A DNA stretch of 48,539 nucleotides, taken from positions 1 to 48,539 of the forward strand of contig JBBKWJ010000145.1 of the NCBI GenBank assembly GCA_037968895.1, in the 5' to 3' direction. Both the position numbers and the translations under genes were made by a program. The notes below the pieces were generated by a model. That model was not told the origin of the DNA. It did not search any database and saw only the letters and a list, made by a program, of their open reading frames with translations. Positions 1 through 8,800 of the stretch are shown in pieces. Origin of the DNA: JBBKWJ01 sp037968895 (lineage in GTDB: Bacteria; Actinomycetota; Acidimicrobiia; Acidimicrobiales; SZUA-35). Position 1 is the stretch's first letter; every line of letters begins with the position of its first letter.

Positions 1-1130
1 GCGATCGACTCCCGACCGGCGTGTGGGTTCTCGATGCAACCGAGCCAACGGTTGAGTCCCATGCGACCAACACACTCTTGGTTGCATGAGAGGCAAAGCC
101 GGATGTCGTCAACGTGTCCCGCACGAGCCTTGGCTGCAAAGTCGGGGTCGGCGATCTGGCCCCGAACGATGCCAACGAGATCGCAGATGCCGTCCTCAAG
201 TGCTCGCTCGGCCTGAAGAGGGTCCTTGAAACGACCAACGCCAACAACAGGAAGATCTACCGCGTCTCGGATGGCCGAGGGTATGAACGATGCATAGCCA
301 GGGGGCACATGCATCGATGCTTCGATGACAAAGAGGGTTGCGGTGGCGACCCCGATTGAAGTGTTTATGTAGTCGACCTGGCCCGTTGCCTCAACGATCT
401 TCGCCGTCTCGACGGCCTGGTCGATGGTGATGCCATGTCGAATGAGCTCGTCGCCACAGAGCCGCACACCGAGAGCAAGGTCAGGCCCTATCGCCTTCCG
501 AACGGCGGCAATGATCTCGACAAGAATCGTGCAGCGGTCGGTGACCGAGCCGCCATATCGATCGGTGCGCTGATTCGTCGCTCCTGACAAGAAGCCGCGA
601 ACAATTGAGCTATGCGAGCACTGGAGTTCGACCCCATCGAATCCGCCCTCGCGGCAATGACGAGCAACAAGAGCGTAGCCCTCGACGACCTCAACGATCT
701 CGGCATCATTAAGTGCTTTGGGCACCTCACGGAAGAGCGGGTCTGGCACCGGACTCGGCGCCCACACCGGCAAGCGGGTGTACATCGACGATGCCTGCCC
801 ACCGTTGTGATTGATCTGAGCAAATATTGGCGTGTTGTGCGTGTGCACAGCTTTTGTGATCGCCCGGTAACCATCGATCACCGCGGGGTCGAAGCCGTGG
901 ATCATTTTTTCGTATGGCCAGTCGGTCGGATGGACCGAGTGTTCCTCAGTGATGATCAGGCCAGCGCCGCCCACAGCCCGCGCCTCGTAGTAGGCCGCAT
1001 GCTGCGGCGTTGGCTTGCCGTCGTCGGCGTAGTTGGTGAGGTGGGCGGAGAAGATGATTCGATTGGGAACGGCAATTGGCCCAATCTGCAAGGGGGTGAA
1101 CAGTCGTGGGTATTGTCCGACGCGAGGCAT
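1..1130 (-). CDS. FadH/OYE-family oxidoreductase (mycofactocin OYE-1 type), 3' part outside window
   Basis: Flavin-dependent oxidoreductase of the Old Yellow Enzyme / 2,4-dienoyl-CoA reductase family. The frame is open from an ATG at 1130 to the left edge, about 376 residues, so the C-terminal part is missing. The N-terminus reads MPRVGQYPRLFTPLQIG and leads into an FMN-binding TIM barrel. An OYE-type signature (RGFLSGATNQRTDRYGG) is visible around 531-590. The iron-sulfur motif CLSCNQEC near 75-98 is followed by a fourth Cys in LGCIENP. From memory of family members, the NHNGGQASS and SCNQECVGRMG stretches match the set named mycofactocin system FadH/OYE family oxidoreductase 1. The upstream OYE gene stops in a TAATG overlap with this start, so the two are translationally coupled. 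Substrate unknown; the family assignment is strong. Confidence 0.88.
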   Translation of the reverse strand, partial: MPRVGQYPRLFTPLQIGPIAVPNRIIFSAHLTNYADDGKPTPQHAAYYEARAVGGAGLIITEEHSVHPTDWPYEKMIHGFDPAVIDGYRAITKAVHTHNTPIFAQINHNGGQASSMYTRLPVWAPSPVPDPLFREVPKALNDAEIVEVVEGYALVARHCREGGFDGVELQCSHSSIVRGFLSGATNQRTDRYGGSVTDRCTILVEIIAAVRKAIGPDLALGVRLCGDELIRHGITIDQAVETAKIVEATGQVDYINTSIGVATATLFVIEASMHVPPGYASFIPSAIRDAVDLPVVGVGRFKDPLQAERALEDGICDLVGIVRGQIADPDFAAKARAGHVDDIRLCLSCNQECVGRMGLNRWLGCIENPHAGRESI

Positions 1131-3079
1131 TAGTTTGTAACCCCTAACGCGATGGCGGCTCGGCGACCCTCAAGCATGGCTTCGTAGAGCGAGCGGGGGG
1201 CAACCGCGTCGCCAATGAGCGTGGCGCCAGCATCGGCCAAGGCCTGTGCTTGGCCGGACGGAACCCGATGCCCGGCGTCGATCACGGCAACGGCCCTAAT
1301 TACTCGCGAGGACCCATCAACCCGCGACTCGATCGTTGCCGATTCGTTCTCGACCGACGCGAGCTCAGAACGTTTCGCAATGTACACGCCGGCCTGAGCC
1401 AATCGGGTGCTCGCCGACGCGAGGTCGCCCGAAAGCGATAGCAGGGTGCCTGCGATCTGGTCGGGGGCAATAAGAGAAACAGACCGGTCGGGAGCCAGGG
1501 TCTCCGCGATCGAGATTCCGATCGGACCACCTATCGGGTCCCACACAACGACGGGGCCGTCAGGAAGTTCGCGGTCCCCGAGAAACTCCAGTGCGTCGAT
1601 CACGACCCCGTCGTCGCTGACGGTGTACTCCAGCGAACGGGTCTGGCTTCCGACCGCAGCGAGAACGCTTGCGCCTTCCGCCAACCATGCCGCAACCTGC
1701 TCTGGGGTAATCGTCTCGTTGTAGTGGACGGTGACACCGAGTCGGGCACACTCGGCCTCGAGCCAGTCGGCGATCTTGGCCAGCGGTTCACGACCGGAGG
1801 CGGCCGCCCAGGTTCGAACCACCTTGTTTTGGCTTTCTGACGCCTCCCAGACGGTCACTTCGAGGCCAGCTTCGGCGCACACACGAGCCGCTTCCAACCC
1901 AGCCGGCCCCGCCCCAACCACGTGCACGAACGCTTTGGGGTCTGACCCCAAACCGTTCAGAAGACTTTCGGGCTCGGTGAGTTCGAAGCCGGTGGTTGGG
2001 TTAACCACGCATGACACGATCGGATTACGACTATCACGAACCCGACACCGCTGGTTGCACAGGATGCACGGTCTGATCTCGGCGGTGCGCTCTGCGGCCA
2101 GCTTCAGACAAAGGTCGGGGTCGGCGATCTGGGCTCTTGTCATCTCGACTGCGTCAGCCCTACCGTCGGTGAGAGTCCATTCGGCCTGGCCCCAGTCGAC
2201 GATTGAACCCTGAGCGATGACCGGGCACTTTCCCGCAACCGCAGTCCGAATGTCACGCACGAGGTCGAGGTTGAAGCCGGCGGGATTGTGGGCGTCTGGC
2301 GTAGTGCCGTCAGCGGAGTAGATGGAGCCCCGCACGACCACGAGATAGTCGACCAGCTCAGCCAGTTCGGCCGCAGCCTCTGCCGCCGACTCGGGAGTCA
2401 AACCAGCCCACGGAGCCAGTTCGTCACACGAGAGCCGGAGGCCGACGATTTGACCCGGTCCAACCGCCTGGCGGGCTCGGGCGATGACCGCCTTCGGGAA
2501 GGCAAGGCGATTGGCGCCGTCGGCCAACCCCCACTCGTCGGTGCGCTGATTGGTCAGCCCAGACATGAACTGCCTGACCAAGCTGTGCTGACCGGCGTTG
2601 ATCTCGACGCCGTCGCAACCGCTACGGGCGGCGGTAGCAGCAGCGATCATGAAGCCGTTGAGCACCGCCTTGAAGTCGTCCTCCTCCATCGCCTTTGGCT
2701 GTTCCCGCGTTGCCGCATCAGGAACCGGCGACGGAGCCCAAGTTTCACGCTGGCTGTATGCACTCGACCCCTGCATACCGGCGTGGCCAATAGCGGCGAT
2801 GACGAGTGAGCCTTCGGCCTGACACGCGCTGGCAATCTCAGCCCAGCCAGTCTCACACTCGGTGGCGAGCGGCGAGCGCTCGTACGGCCAGTCGCTCTCA
2901 TGCACCGAGGCTTCCTCAATTACGATGACACCGGCCCCACCCACAGCCCGGCGAGCGTAGTAGGCCACGTGGCGATCAGAAAGCGAGCGGCCTCGGCCAA
3001 GGTTGGTGACGTGGGGTCCGAACATCACCCGATTGCGGGCAGTTCGCGTTCCAATCTGCATTGATTCGCTCAGGGGCAA
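1130..3079 (-). CDS. FadH/OYE-family oxidoreductase (mycofactocin OYE-2 type), FMN, Fe-S and FAD/NAD domains
   Basis: Two-part flavoprotein of 649 residues, the full length expected for 2,4-dienoyl-CoA reductase/FadH-like enzymes. Residues 1-330 form the FMN TIM barrel, with the OYE signature around QFMSGLTNQRTDEWG. The cluster CILCNQRC plus a later Cys in VSCVVNP (about 335-365) would hold a 4Fe-4S centre. From about 385 a Rossmann domain starts with VVGAGPAGLEAARVCAEAG (FAD/NAD binding). The chosen start is a TTG that keeps the family-typical N-terminus before QIGTRTARNRV; an internal ATG at 3061 is the alternative. It sits directly upstream of the second OYE gene and 34 bases downstream of an Fe(II) oxygenase gene. 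Hydride transfer to an enoyl or dienoyl substrate is inferred from the family. Confidence 0.87.
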   Translation of the reverse strand: MPLSESMQIGTRTARNRVMFGPHVTNLGRGRSLSDRHVAYYARRAVGGAGVIVIEEASVHESDWPYERSPLATECETGWAEIASACQAEGSLVIAAIGHAGMQGSSAYSQRETWAPSPVPDAATREQPKAMEEDDFKAVLNGFMIAAATAARSGCDGVEINAGQHSLVRQFMSGLTNQRTDEWGLADGANRLAFPKAVIARARQAVGPGQIVGLRLSCDELAPWAGLTPESAAEAAAELAELVDYLVVVRGSIYSADGTTPDAHNPAGFNLDLVRDIRTAVAGKCPVIAQGSIVDWGQAEWTLTDGRADAVEMTRAQIADPDLCLKLAAERTAEIRPCILCNQRCRVRDSRNPIVSCVVNPTTGFELTEPESLLNGLGSDPKAFVHVVGAGPAGLEAARVCAEAGLEVTVWEASESQNKVVRTWAAASGREPLAKIADWLEAECARLGVTVHYNETITPEQVAAWLAEGASVLAAVGSQTRSLEYTVSDDGVVIDALEFLGDRELPDGPVVVWDPIGGPIGISIAETLAPDRSVSLIAPDQIAGTLLSLSGDLASASTRLAQAGVYIAKRSELASVENESATIESRVDGSSRVIRAVAVIDAGHRVPSGQAQALADAGATLIGDAVAPRSLYEAMLEGRRAAIALGVTN

Positions 3080-3113
3080 AGTACAGCTCGCGGTCAGAGG
3101 GGCAGTCGCCAGG

Positions 3114-4064
3114 CTAGCGGTTTGGCTCTTCTGTGTCGGATTGGTGCTGGTCGTAGCCAGCCTCGAGTTCTGCTTTCAAGAACGATCCGAACTTGATAGC
3201 GGGAAACGCCGACCCCTGTTCACAGCAACTAGCGAGGGGCGAAATGACCGTGGCCACATTCGGATCGAAGAAGAACGGACACGAATAACGTTCGCGTCCA
3301 GACCGGTTGATCACCCGGTGCGGGGTCGACAACAGACGGCCGTTACTCCACCGATGGAGCATGTCGCCGACATTCATAATGAACGCCCCGGGGCGCGGCG
3401 GAACATCGACCCACTCCCCTTCCACGGTCTTCACCTGGAGACCCCCAACGTCGTCCTGCGCGAGCAGCGTCAAATAGCCGAAGTCGTTGTGAGGAGCAGA
3501 GCCAAAGAGATCCTCGTCCGACAGTGGATCTTGCGGTGGGTAGTGGAGCAGTCGCAGCCAGGTGGTCGGCGCTTCAAATGCTCGGGCCATTTCGCCCCGT
3601 TTGTCACCAAGCCCCTCGCCAATCATTGCCACCAATCGGCGGGCGAGCGTCGTCATCTCGGCGTTGTACCGTTCAAGCGTCGACCGGAAACCGCCAGGCT
3701 GGACTGGCCATTGATTTGGACCAGCGAGATAGTCGCCGCTTCTAACCGGCTTCGAGTCGGCCGCGTCCTCGCGCATCATCATGAACGACTCACTCTGATT
3801 TGGCTTTGTCACTATTGCTAGAGTCGAGTTGCGATCAGTCGACGTGTTGATCGGAATGAAACCTCGGTGATTGCGATCGAGCGCCACCGCCAGCTTCTCC
3901 TCAATGGGAAGGGCATGGAACTCAGCTGATGTGTTAAACAGCTCAGCGACCAGTTCGTCGCTGACATCATGATTGATCAGGTACGCGAACCCGACACTGC
4001 TGTAGGCATCAATGATCGCGTCGGTGCAATCAGATGCGTGAAGATCAACAACCGGAATAGACAT
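3114..4064 (-). CDS. Isopenicillin N synthase-like Fe(II)/2-oxoglutarate-type dioxygenase (first copy)
   Basis: Non-haem iron oxygenase of 316 residues, the usual length for the isopenicillin N synthase-like family. An N-terminal DIOX_N-like part starts at SIPVVDL. The double-stranded beta-helix core carries H192-x-D194 (PHNDFGYLTLL), the distal His249 (STPHRVINRSG) and the RYS triad near 259-261 that binds the cosubstrate carboxylate. All iron ligands are present, so it should be active. The ATG at 4064 is preferred over a GTG at 4070 because AGGAG lies 9 bases upstream of the ATG and only 3 from the GTG. It follows the PPOX-type flavoprotein gene by 12 bases. A second, divergent member is at 6802-7755. 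Substrate unknown: hydroxylation, desaturation and ring formation are all possible. Confidence 0.85.
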   Translation of the reverse strand: MSIPVVDLHASDCTDAIIDAYSSVGFAYLINHDVSDELVAELFNTSAEFHALPIEEKLAVALDRNHRGFIPINTSTDRNSTLAIVTKPNQSESFMMMREDAADSKPVRSGDYLAGPNQWPVQPGGFRSTLERYNAEMTTLARRLVAMIGEGLGDKRGEMARAFEAPTTWLRLLHYPPQDPLSDEDLFGSAPHNDFGYLTLLAQDDVGGLQVKTVEGEWVDVPPRPGAFIMNVGDMLHRWSNGRLLSTPHRVINRSGRERYSCPFFFDPNVATVISPLASCCEQGSAFPAIKFGSFLKAELEAGYDQHQSDTEEPNR

Positions 4065-4076
4065 CCGCACACACTC

Positions 4077-4700
4077 CTAATACATCGACTTCTTGAGCCG
4101 CTCGGGATAGGCGTCATCGTACGTGTTGGCGTCAAATGACGGATCAATTTCTTCCATCATCTCGCCAACGGTTGGAACCTCATCTTTCGTCGCCAGGCTG
4201 GCGGGTTCCCACAGCTTGGATCGAACAAGCGCTTTTGGACACTGTGAGTAGGCGCGGTCAACGGCAACCTCAATCACCACAGCTGGCACCTTCGACTGGT
4301 ACGAGAAGCTCGCACGAATCTCGTCGTCGACTCGTAATCGAGCCGTTCCGTTTACCCGCATCGTGTGTCCGATGCCTGGGATCATGAAAAGCAGAGCGAT
4401 CCGCGGGTCGGCCACCAGATTGCGCAGCGAGTCAATGCGATTGTTGCCGCGCCGATCAGGGATCAGGATGGTCTTCTCGTCGACAATTCGGACGAATGAT
4501 CCGGGCGGATCGCCGCGGGGCGAGCAGTCGATCCCTTCGCCAACGGCACCTGATGTGGCGACCATCATGAACGGCGCACGTTGTATGAACCGCTGATGGG
4601 CCTTGGTCAGGACGCCGACCTCTTTGGTGACCGCGGTAGGGACCACCGACGAATATCGAGCTTCCAGATCGGCGAGATTGGAGATGTATTCCTCCATCAT
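4077..4700 (-). CDS. Pyridoxamine 5'-phosphate oxidase-like FMN-binding flavoprotein (MSMEG_1061/DR2398 type)
   Basis: Protein of 207 residues with a split-barrel FMN-binding fold. Recognisable stretches are FMMVATSGAVGEGIDCSPRGD, VDEKTILIPDRRGNNRIDSL and ALLFMIPGIGHTMRVNGTA, which match the PPOX-type family named after MSMEG_1061 and DR_2398. Such proteins bind FMN or the deazaflavin F420 and often act as reductases or oxidases in accessory metabolism; they are not vitamin B6 enzymes. The start is the ATG at 4700, which overlaps the P450 stop as ATGA. An in-frame upstream extension would lie inside the P450 gene and was discarded. Close coupling to the P450 suggests a shared pathway, possibly handling a P450 product. 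Cofactor preference cannot be read from the sequence. Confidence 0.82.
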   Translation of the reverse strand: MMEEYISNLADLEARYSSVVPTAVTKEVGVLTKAHQRFIQRAPFMMVATSGAVGEGIDCSPRGDPPGSFVRIVDEKTILIPDRRGNNRIDSLRNLVADPRIALLFMIPGIGHTMRVNGTARLRVDDEIRASFSYQSKVPAVVIEVAVDRAYSQCPKALVRSKLWEPASLATKDEVPTVGEMMEEIDPSFDANTYDDAYPERLKKSMY

Positions 4701-5914
4701 TGGGCCGCAGACGATGGAGGGAACGTGACCGGGATCGAACGAGGGCCACGGACTTGCCCTCCAGCCCAGGTGACCGCGGCAGGGTCGGCGAGCGCAAACT
4801 CGGGTATCGCAGCGAGCCATTCCTCTAGCGCGATCCGAAGCTCCATTCGTGCGAGATTTGAACCAGCGCAACGATGGATTCCAACACCAAAGGCCAAGTG
4901 ACGATTCCGTTCCCGGTCGATGATGAACTCGTCGGGTCGGTCGAAGTGATCCTCGTCGCGATTGGCTCCAGGGAAGTTCATCAGCACACGGTCTCCGGCG
5001 GCGACGGGACAGCCCCCGACCTCAGTGTCGTTCTTCGCAATTCGGGCCATCGTCACCGGCGAGTAGAAGCGGAGGAACTCTTCGATGGCGGTCGGCCAGA
5101 CCTCTGGGTCATCGACCAGTCGCTGCCGATCCTCGGGATGCGACGCTAGGTGGAAGAGGGAGGACCCAATCGCTGACCAGGTGGTGTCGATGCCGGCAAC
5201 AAGGAGAAGACTCGCCTCGCCAACCACGATCTCTATAGGCACCGGATTGCCGTCAACCTCCGAGTGGGTCAATGTGCTGAGGAAGTCGTCTGTCGGGCTC
5301 TCTTGCCGTAATGCCACTTGTTCGAATAGGTAGGCGCGCAGTTCTCGAAGGGCGTTGGTTCGGCGAGGCACGTCGTTGGCGAACTCAAGAATGCTCCGCA
5401 CCCACTCAACAAACTGGTCGCTCCGCTCCTCATCGACGCCAAGCAACGCTCCGATAACTCTGACCGGGATCTGCTGGGCATACCCCGCTGCGGCGTCAGC
5501 GTGGCCCGTCTCAATGAACCCGGCAATGAGCTTGCGACAGAGCGCCCGAGTGCCCTCTTCATACGTGAGCACGGAGCCGGGCGACATTGGTGGCAGCATC
5601 AGCCGGCGGGTCCACGTGTGCATCGGCGGATCGGCATCAATCGGTGGAGCGATCGCCGGACGCCGGTCGTCGCGACGCGCCTCGTTCAGCTCAAGGTCGC
5701 CAACCTTGATCACTGACACTCCCTCGGACGAGATCAGGTTTGTAATGTCACGCGCCGCAGCTACGACATCGTCGTAGCGCGTTGGCATCCACGAGCCTCC
5801 GTAAAGCTCAGACCGGGCGACGGGACAGTTGTCGCGGAACTCTTTCCATGCGGGCGCAGGGTCAGCCGCATAGGCCGGATCAAAGAGGTCGTAGTCGACT
5901 CGTGGCTCAACCAT
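4697..5914 (-). CDS. Cytochrome P450
   Basis: Soluble bacterial class I P450 of 405 residues without a membrane anchor. The I-helix oxygen-binding motif AGIDTT is at 240-245, the K-helix ExxR (EFLR) at 279-282, and the haem-ligand loop FGVGIHRCAG at 342-351 with Cys349 as proximal ligand. ADPPMHTWTRRLM is the typical C-helix region. It needs electrons from a ferredoxin and ferredoxin reductase, neither of which is seen in the window. The gene is packed head-to-tail behind the crotonase gene, whose stop codon directly precedes this ATG, and it overlaps the flavoprotein start by 4 bases. This implies one transcript. Similar P450s (CYP125/CYP142-like or terpene hydroxylases) act on sterols, terpenes or fatty acids; I cannot choose among them. 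Confidence 0.93.
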   Translation of the reverse strand: MVEPRVDYDLFDPAYAADPAPAWKEFRDNCPVARSELYGGSWMPTRYDDVVAAARDITNLISSEGVSVIKVGDLELNEARRDDRRPAIAPPIDADPPMHTWTRRLMLPPMSPGSVLTYEEGTRALCRKLIAGFIETGHADAAAGYAQQIPVRVIGALLGVDEERSDQFVEWVRSILEFANDVPRRTNALRELRAYLFEQVALRQESPTDDFLSTLTHSEVDGNPVPIEIVVGEASLLLVAGIDTTWSAIGSSLFHLASHPEDRQRLVDDPEVWPTAIEEFLRFYSPVTMARIAKNDTEVGGCPVAAGDRVLMNFPGANRDEDHFDRPDEFIIDRERNRHLAFGVGIHRCAGSNLARMELRIALEEWLAAIPEFALADPAAVTWAGGQVRGPRSIPVTFPPSSAAQ

Positions 5915-6769
5915 TTACAGTCCTTTGCTCGCGGGCGGAAGATCGGGGAACACGGCAGGCCGCTTCTCCATCTGTGCGGCGAAGGCCTCACCCATGTCGT
6001 CGGTGTCGAACATCGCCGCGTTCCACACGCCGATGTAGTCGAGCGAATCAGCAACGCTGTGGTCGCGGGTGTAATGCATGGTGCGCTTGGTCCCCCACAC
6101 CGCCATTGGGCTCTTCGATGCGATCTCGTTCGCGACGGCCATCACTGCAGCGAGAAGCTCTTCATGAGTGTCGTAGACAGAGTTGACGAACCCGGCCTCT
6201 TTGGCTTCCTGCGCAGTCCAGCGGCGCCCGGTGTAGGCCAGCTCCCGAACAATCCCCTCGGGCACAAGCTTCGGCATCCGTTGCAGGGTGCCGACATCGG
6301 CCGTCATTCCGATGTTGACCTCGGCGATCGAGAAGAAGGCGTCAGCCGTTGCGTAGCGCATATCGCAGGCCGAAATCATGTCGATCCCACCCCCAACACA
6401 TGCCCCCTGGATCGCCGCCAGCACCGGCACCCTGCTGCGTTCAAGCGCAGTAAAGGAGTCTTGTAGCTTCAAAGCCATCGATCGAAAGCCTTCGCTACGC
6501 CGGCTGTGGAACTTCCCCTTTTCTCCACTGGAACCAGCTGCGCTGTTGCCACCGAAAACGCTGAGATCCATGCCCGCATTGAAATGTTTACCCTCTGCTG
6601 AGAGGACGATTACTCGAGCGTTACCGGCATCGGAAATCTCGTCAACGATCTTCGGAAGGTCGCGCCAAAACGAAGCAACCATCGAGTTTCGTTTCTCCGG
6701 ACGATTCATATTGATGACCGCAACGGCGCCCTCAGTTGAAACGTCGAAGCATTCATAAGTCGTGGTCAT
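5915..6769 (-). CDS. Crotonase family, delta(3,5)-delta(2,4)-dienoyl-CoA isomerase-like
   Basis: Enoyl-CoA hydratase/isomerase family protein of 284 residues. The oxyanion-hole segments are HFNAGMDLS (62-70) and GACVGGGID (122-130). The stretch GGGIDMISACDMRYATADAFF followed by EVNIGMTADVGTLQRMP closely matches eukaryotic ECH1. The three acidic residues that define dienoyl-CoA isomerase (Asp176, Glu196 and Asp204 of rat ECH1) correspond to D130, E150 and D158 here. This favours isomerisation of 3,5-dienoyl-CoA to 2,4-dienoyl-CoA over plain hydration. A 2,4-dienoyl-CoA product would suit the downstream FadH-like OYE enzymes. It lies between an Fe(II) oxygenase gene and the P450 on one strand. 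Exact substrate unknown. Confidence 0.88.
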   Translation of the reverse strand: MTTTYECFDVSTEGAVAVINMNRPEKRNSMVASFWRDLPKIVDEISDAGNARVIVLSAEGKHFNAGMDLSVFGGNSAAGSSGEKGKFHSRRSEGFRSMALKLQDSFTALERSRVPVLAAIQGACVGGGIDMISACDMRYATADAFFSIAEVNIGMTADVGTLQRMPKLVPEGIVRELAYTGRRWTAQEAKEAGFVNSVYDTHEELLAAVMAVANEIASKSPMAVWGTKRTMHYTRDHSVADSLDYIGVWNAAMFDTDDMGEAFAAQMEKRPAVFPDLPPASKGL

Positions 6770-6801
6770 TGATCCTCATTCGAATTGCGCGGGTTGACGG
6801 T

Positions 6802-7755
6802 TTACAGCGAACGTTCACCAAGTGTGACCGCACCCTCTGACTTGCGGCCAATCTTTGGCCCAACAAGTTTTGCCGAAAGATGGTCGCGAACGGTCACCGG
6901 TTTGTAGTGAGGCTCGCCGTTGACGAACGAGCCAAGAGGCTCGACGAGCATGTCGAGATTGGGATAGTGAAAGTAGGCAACGGATCGACGCAGGGGCGGG
7001 TCAGTGCCGTCCCCGCGCAGCGGCACCCGGTGCACCGTTGACGGCCATACGTCATTAGTCCAGATGGCAGCAAGATCGCCAACGTTGAGCAGAAGAGTGC
7101 CAGGATCTGGGGCCACTCGCATCCATCCGGTTTCATCCAGGATCTCAAGTCCGGCGACGGCATCGGCGTTAAGAATCGTGAACGAGGTGTAGTCGCTATG
7201 AGCACCCATTCGCGTCTGGTTGGGAGCGGGCGAGCGCTCGTCCTGATTGCTCTGATACCGCAGACAAGCCATGGCATCGGGGCCTGCGATTGATTGCTCA
7301 GCCAAGGCAGGAAGCCCAAGCAGCGAACCGATGATTTCGTCGAGCCGGGACGAAAGCTGTGCCATTTCTGCGAGATAGGCCTCGACCGCCGGCCGGAATG
7401 ACGGAACCTCAGATGGCCACAAGGAACGGGCGAGTAACGGCTCATCGCCGGCGCGATCATCGTGACGAACGTTGAACGACTCGAACAGATCGGGCGGCAG
7501 ATCAGACTGCCCCAACGAATAGGCCAACGACTCACTTCCCCTGGCCCTATAGCCCCGGTTCGCGAGGGGCTCGTCGCTCACCCAAGTCAGCTTCACCTCG
7601 GTCGGCTGAGCAAACAACTCGTCCATCGCGGTCCATAACTGAGCGCCGGTGCGCACGTCGTGGCCGACTAGTTTGGCAAATCCGTTTGCTCGGAGCGCAG
7701 CGTCAAGTTGGTCGGCAGCATCGCCGTCGCGAAGATCGACCGTTTGAATCGTCAT
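6802..7755 (-). CDS. Isopenicillin N synthase-like Fe(II)/2-oxoglutarate-type dioxygenase (second copy)
   Basis: Protein of 317 residues with the jelly-roll core of the isopenicillin N synthase-like family. Iron ligands are H186-x-D188 (GAHSDYTSFTIL) and H242 (STVHRVPL), and the cosubstrate-binding R-x-S type motif is near 257-258 (LRRSVAYF). The C-terminal segment with PHYKPVTVRDHLSAK is typical of the family. It is clearly diverged from the oxygenase at 3114-4064, so the two probably catalyse different steps. The ATG at 7755 fits the family N-terminus (TIQTVDL). It ends 32 bases before the crotonase start and begins 25 bases after pxpC ends. No function beyond iron- and probably 2-oxoglutarate-dependent oxidation can be supported. 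Confidence 0.85.
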   Translation of the reverse strand: MTIQTVDLRDGDAADQLDAALRANGFAKLVGHDVRTGAQLWTAMDELFAQPTEVKLTWVSDEPLANRGYRARGSESLAYSLGQSDLPPDLFESFNVRHDDRAGDEPLLARSLWPSEVPSFRPAVEAYLAEMAQLSSRLDEIIGSLLGLPALAEQSIAGPDAMACLRYQSNQDERSPAPNQTRMGAHSDYTSFTILNADAVAGLEILDETGWMRVAPDPGTLLLNVGDLAAIWTNDVWPSTVHRVPLRGDGTDPPLRRSVAYFHYPNLDMLVEPLGSFVNGEPHYKPVTVRDHLSAKLVGPKIGRKSEGAVTLGERSL

Positions 7756-7780
7756 GGAGCGATGGTAGATCGCGACCGAA

Positions 7781-8800
7781 CTAGAAGCCCCAGCCGTCTC
7801 CCGATGTTTGTCCGCGGTGGAGCATGGCCGGGTTTGAGGAAGCGGGGGCTCGCACGAGCGAACCGAGTCTCGTTTTCTCGCTCAGGCGGTGTTGGGCTGC
7901 CGCCCGCCGCGCCGTGTCGCCATCAACGACTTCAAATCTGATCTGGGTACCAGGCTGCGACTGAATGACTCGTGCGATATCGGCAGAAATAACCGTGGCG
8001 ATTCGCGGGTATCCCGCGGTCGGCTGCCGGTCGTGAAGCAGCACGATCGGAGTACCCGCCCCAGGAATCTGAATGTCGCCGAGCACTCCTGGCGAGGAGA
8101 TGAGCGACCCGGCGTCAGCGTCGAACTGCCCCGTCATCTCGCTCTCGAGGGGTAACGACATTCGCGTCCGCTGAGGCCCAACCACGAATTCAGCGCTACG
8201 AAAGCGGTCTCGGGTTCGCTGGTCGAAGAGCGTTGCTTGTGGCGTCCACATCACCCGAATCGAGGCGGAGGCATTCTGATACCCGCCCGTCAGACCGGCC
8301 GCGCTTACTTGCAGCGGCGTGTGGTTAGTGGTGGCACCAAGCGGGATTTGGTCGCCATCGGCAAGTCGACGACCCTCGTGACCGCCAAAGCCGCTTCGTA
8401 GGTCGGTTGACCGGCTGCCAAATGCGGGGACGGTGTCAATGCCACCGTCGAGATGAAGGTACGAGACGTATCCAGACGAAGGAGTCCCAACCTCGACACG
8501 GGCTCCCCTGTGCACAAACACACTTGTCTCATGCGGCACCGCGTGCCCGTCGACGAGCAGAGGCATGTCTGCACCTGTGATACAGATCAACGCGTCGCGG
8601 CCGCAGATGAACCGCCCGCCTATGCCAATCAGTTCTAGACAAGCCGCTGACTCGTCGTTCCCAACGAGTGCAGCTCCTAGCCGCAGAGCTTCGCGTTCGA
8701 GAGCGCCACCTTCGGAAAATCCGAAACGCTGAAGCTCAGCTCGGCCGAGATCTTGCACCGTGATCATCGGCCCGGCGCTGACGACGTCGAGAACGCTCAT
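7781..8800 (-). CDS. pxpC: 5-oxoprolinase subunit PxpC / biotin-dependent carboxyltransferase family (KipA-like)
   Basis: Protein of 339 residues, the usual length for PxpC (allophanate-hydrolase subunit 2-like, KipA family). Diagnostic stretches are GPMITVQDLGRAELQRFGF near the start and, later, GDIQIPGAGTPIVLLHDRQPTAGYPRIATV, the family signature. With PxpA and PxpB it forms the ATP-dependent 5-oxoprolinase that opens the cyclic amide of pyroglutamate to give glutamate. Its ATG overlaps the pxpB stop by 4 bases, as expected for two subunits made together. No pxpA (LamB/YcsF) gene is in the window. Either pxpA is elsewhere, or this BC pair acts on another lactam or amide made by the neighbouring oxygenases; the latter is only a hypothesis. 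Confidence 0.85.
   Translation of the reverse strand: MSVLDVVSAGPMITVQDLGRAELQRFGFSEGGALEREALRLGAALVGNDESAACLELIGIGGRFICGRDALICITGADMPLLVDGHAVPHETSVFVHRGARVEVGTPSSGYVSYLHLDGGIDTVPAFGSRSTDLRSGFGGHEGRRLADGDQIPLGATTNHTPLQVSAAGLTGGYQNASASIRVMWTPQATLFDQRTRDRFRSAEFVVGPQRTRMSLPLESEMTGQFDADAGSLISSPGVLGDIQIPGAGTPIVLLHDRQPTAGYPRIATVISADIARVIQSQPGTQIRFEVVDGDTARRAAAQHRLSEKTRLGSLVRAPASSNPAMLHRGQTSGDGWGF

Noticed and set aside
488..1133. Frames on both strands (488-874 minus, 612-1133 plus) as separate genes
   Set aside because: They are shadows of the edge-truncated OYE gene on the minus strand, whose frame is open from 1130 to base 1 and carries clear family motifs.
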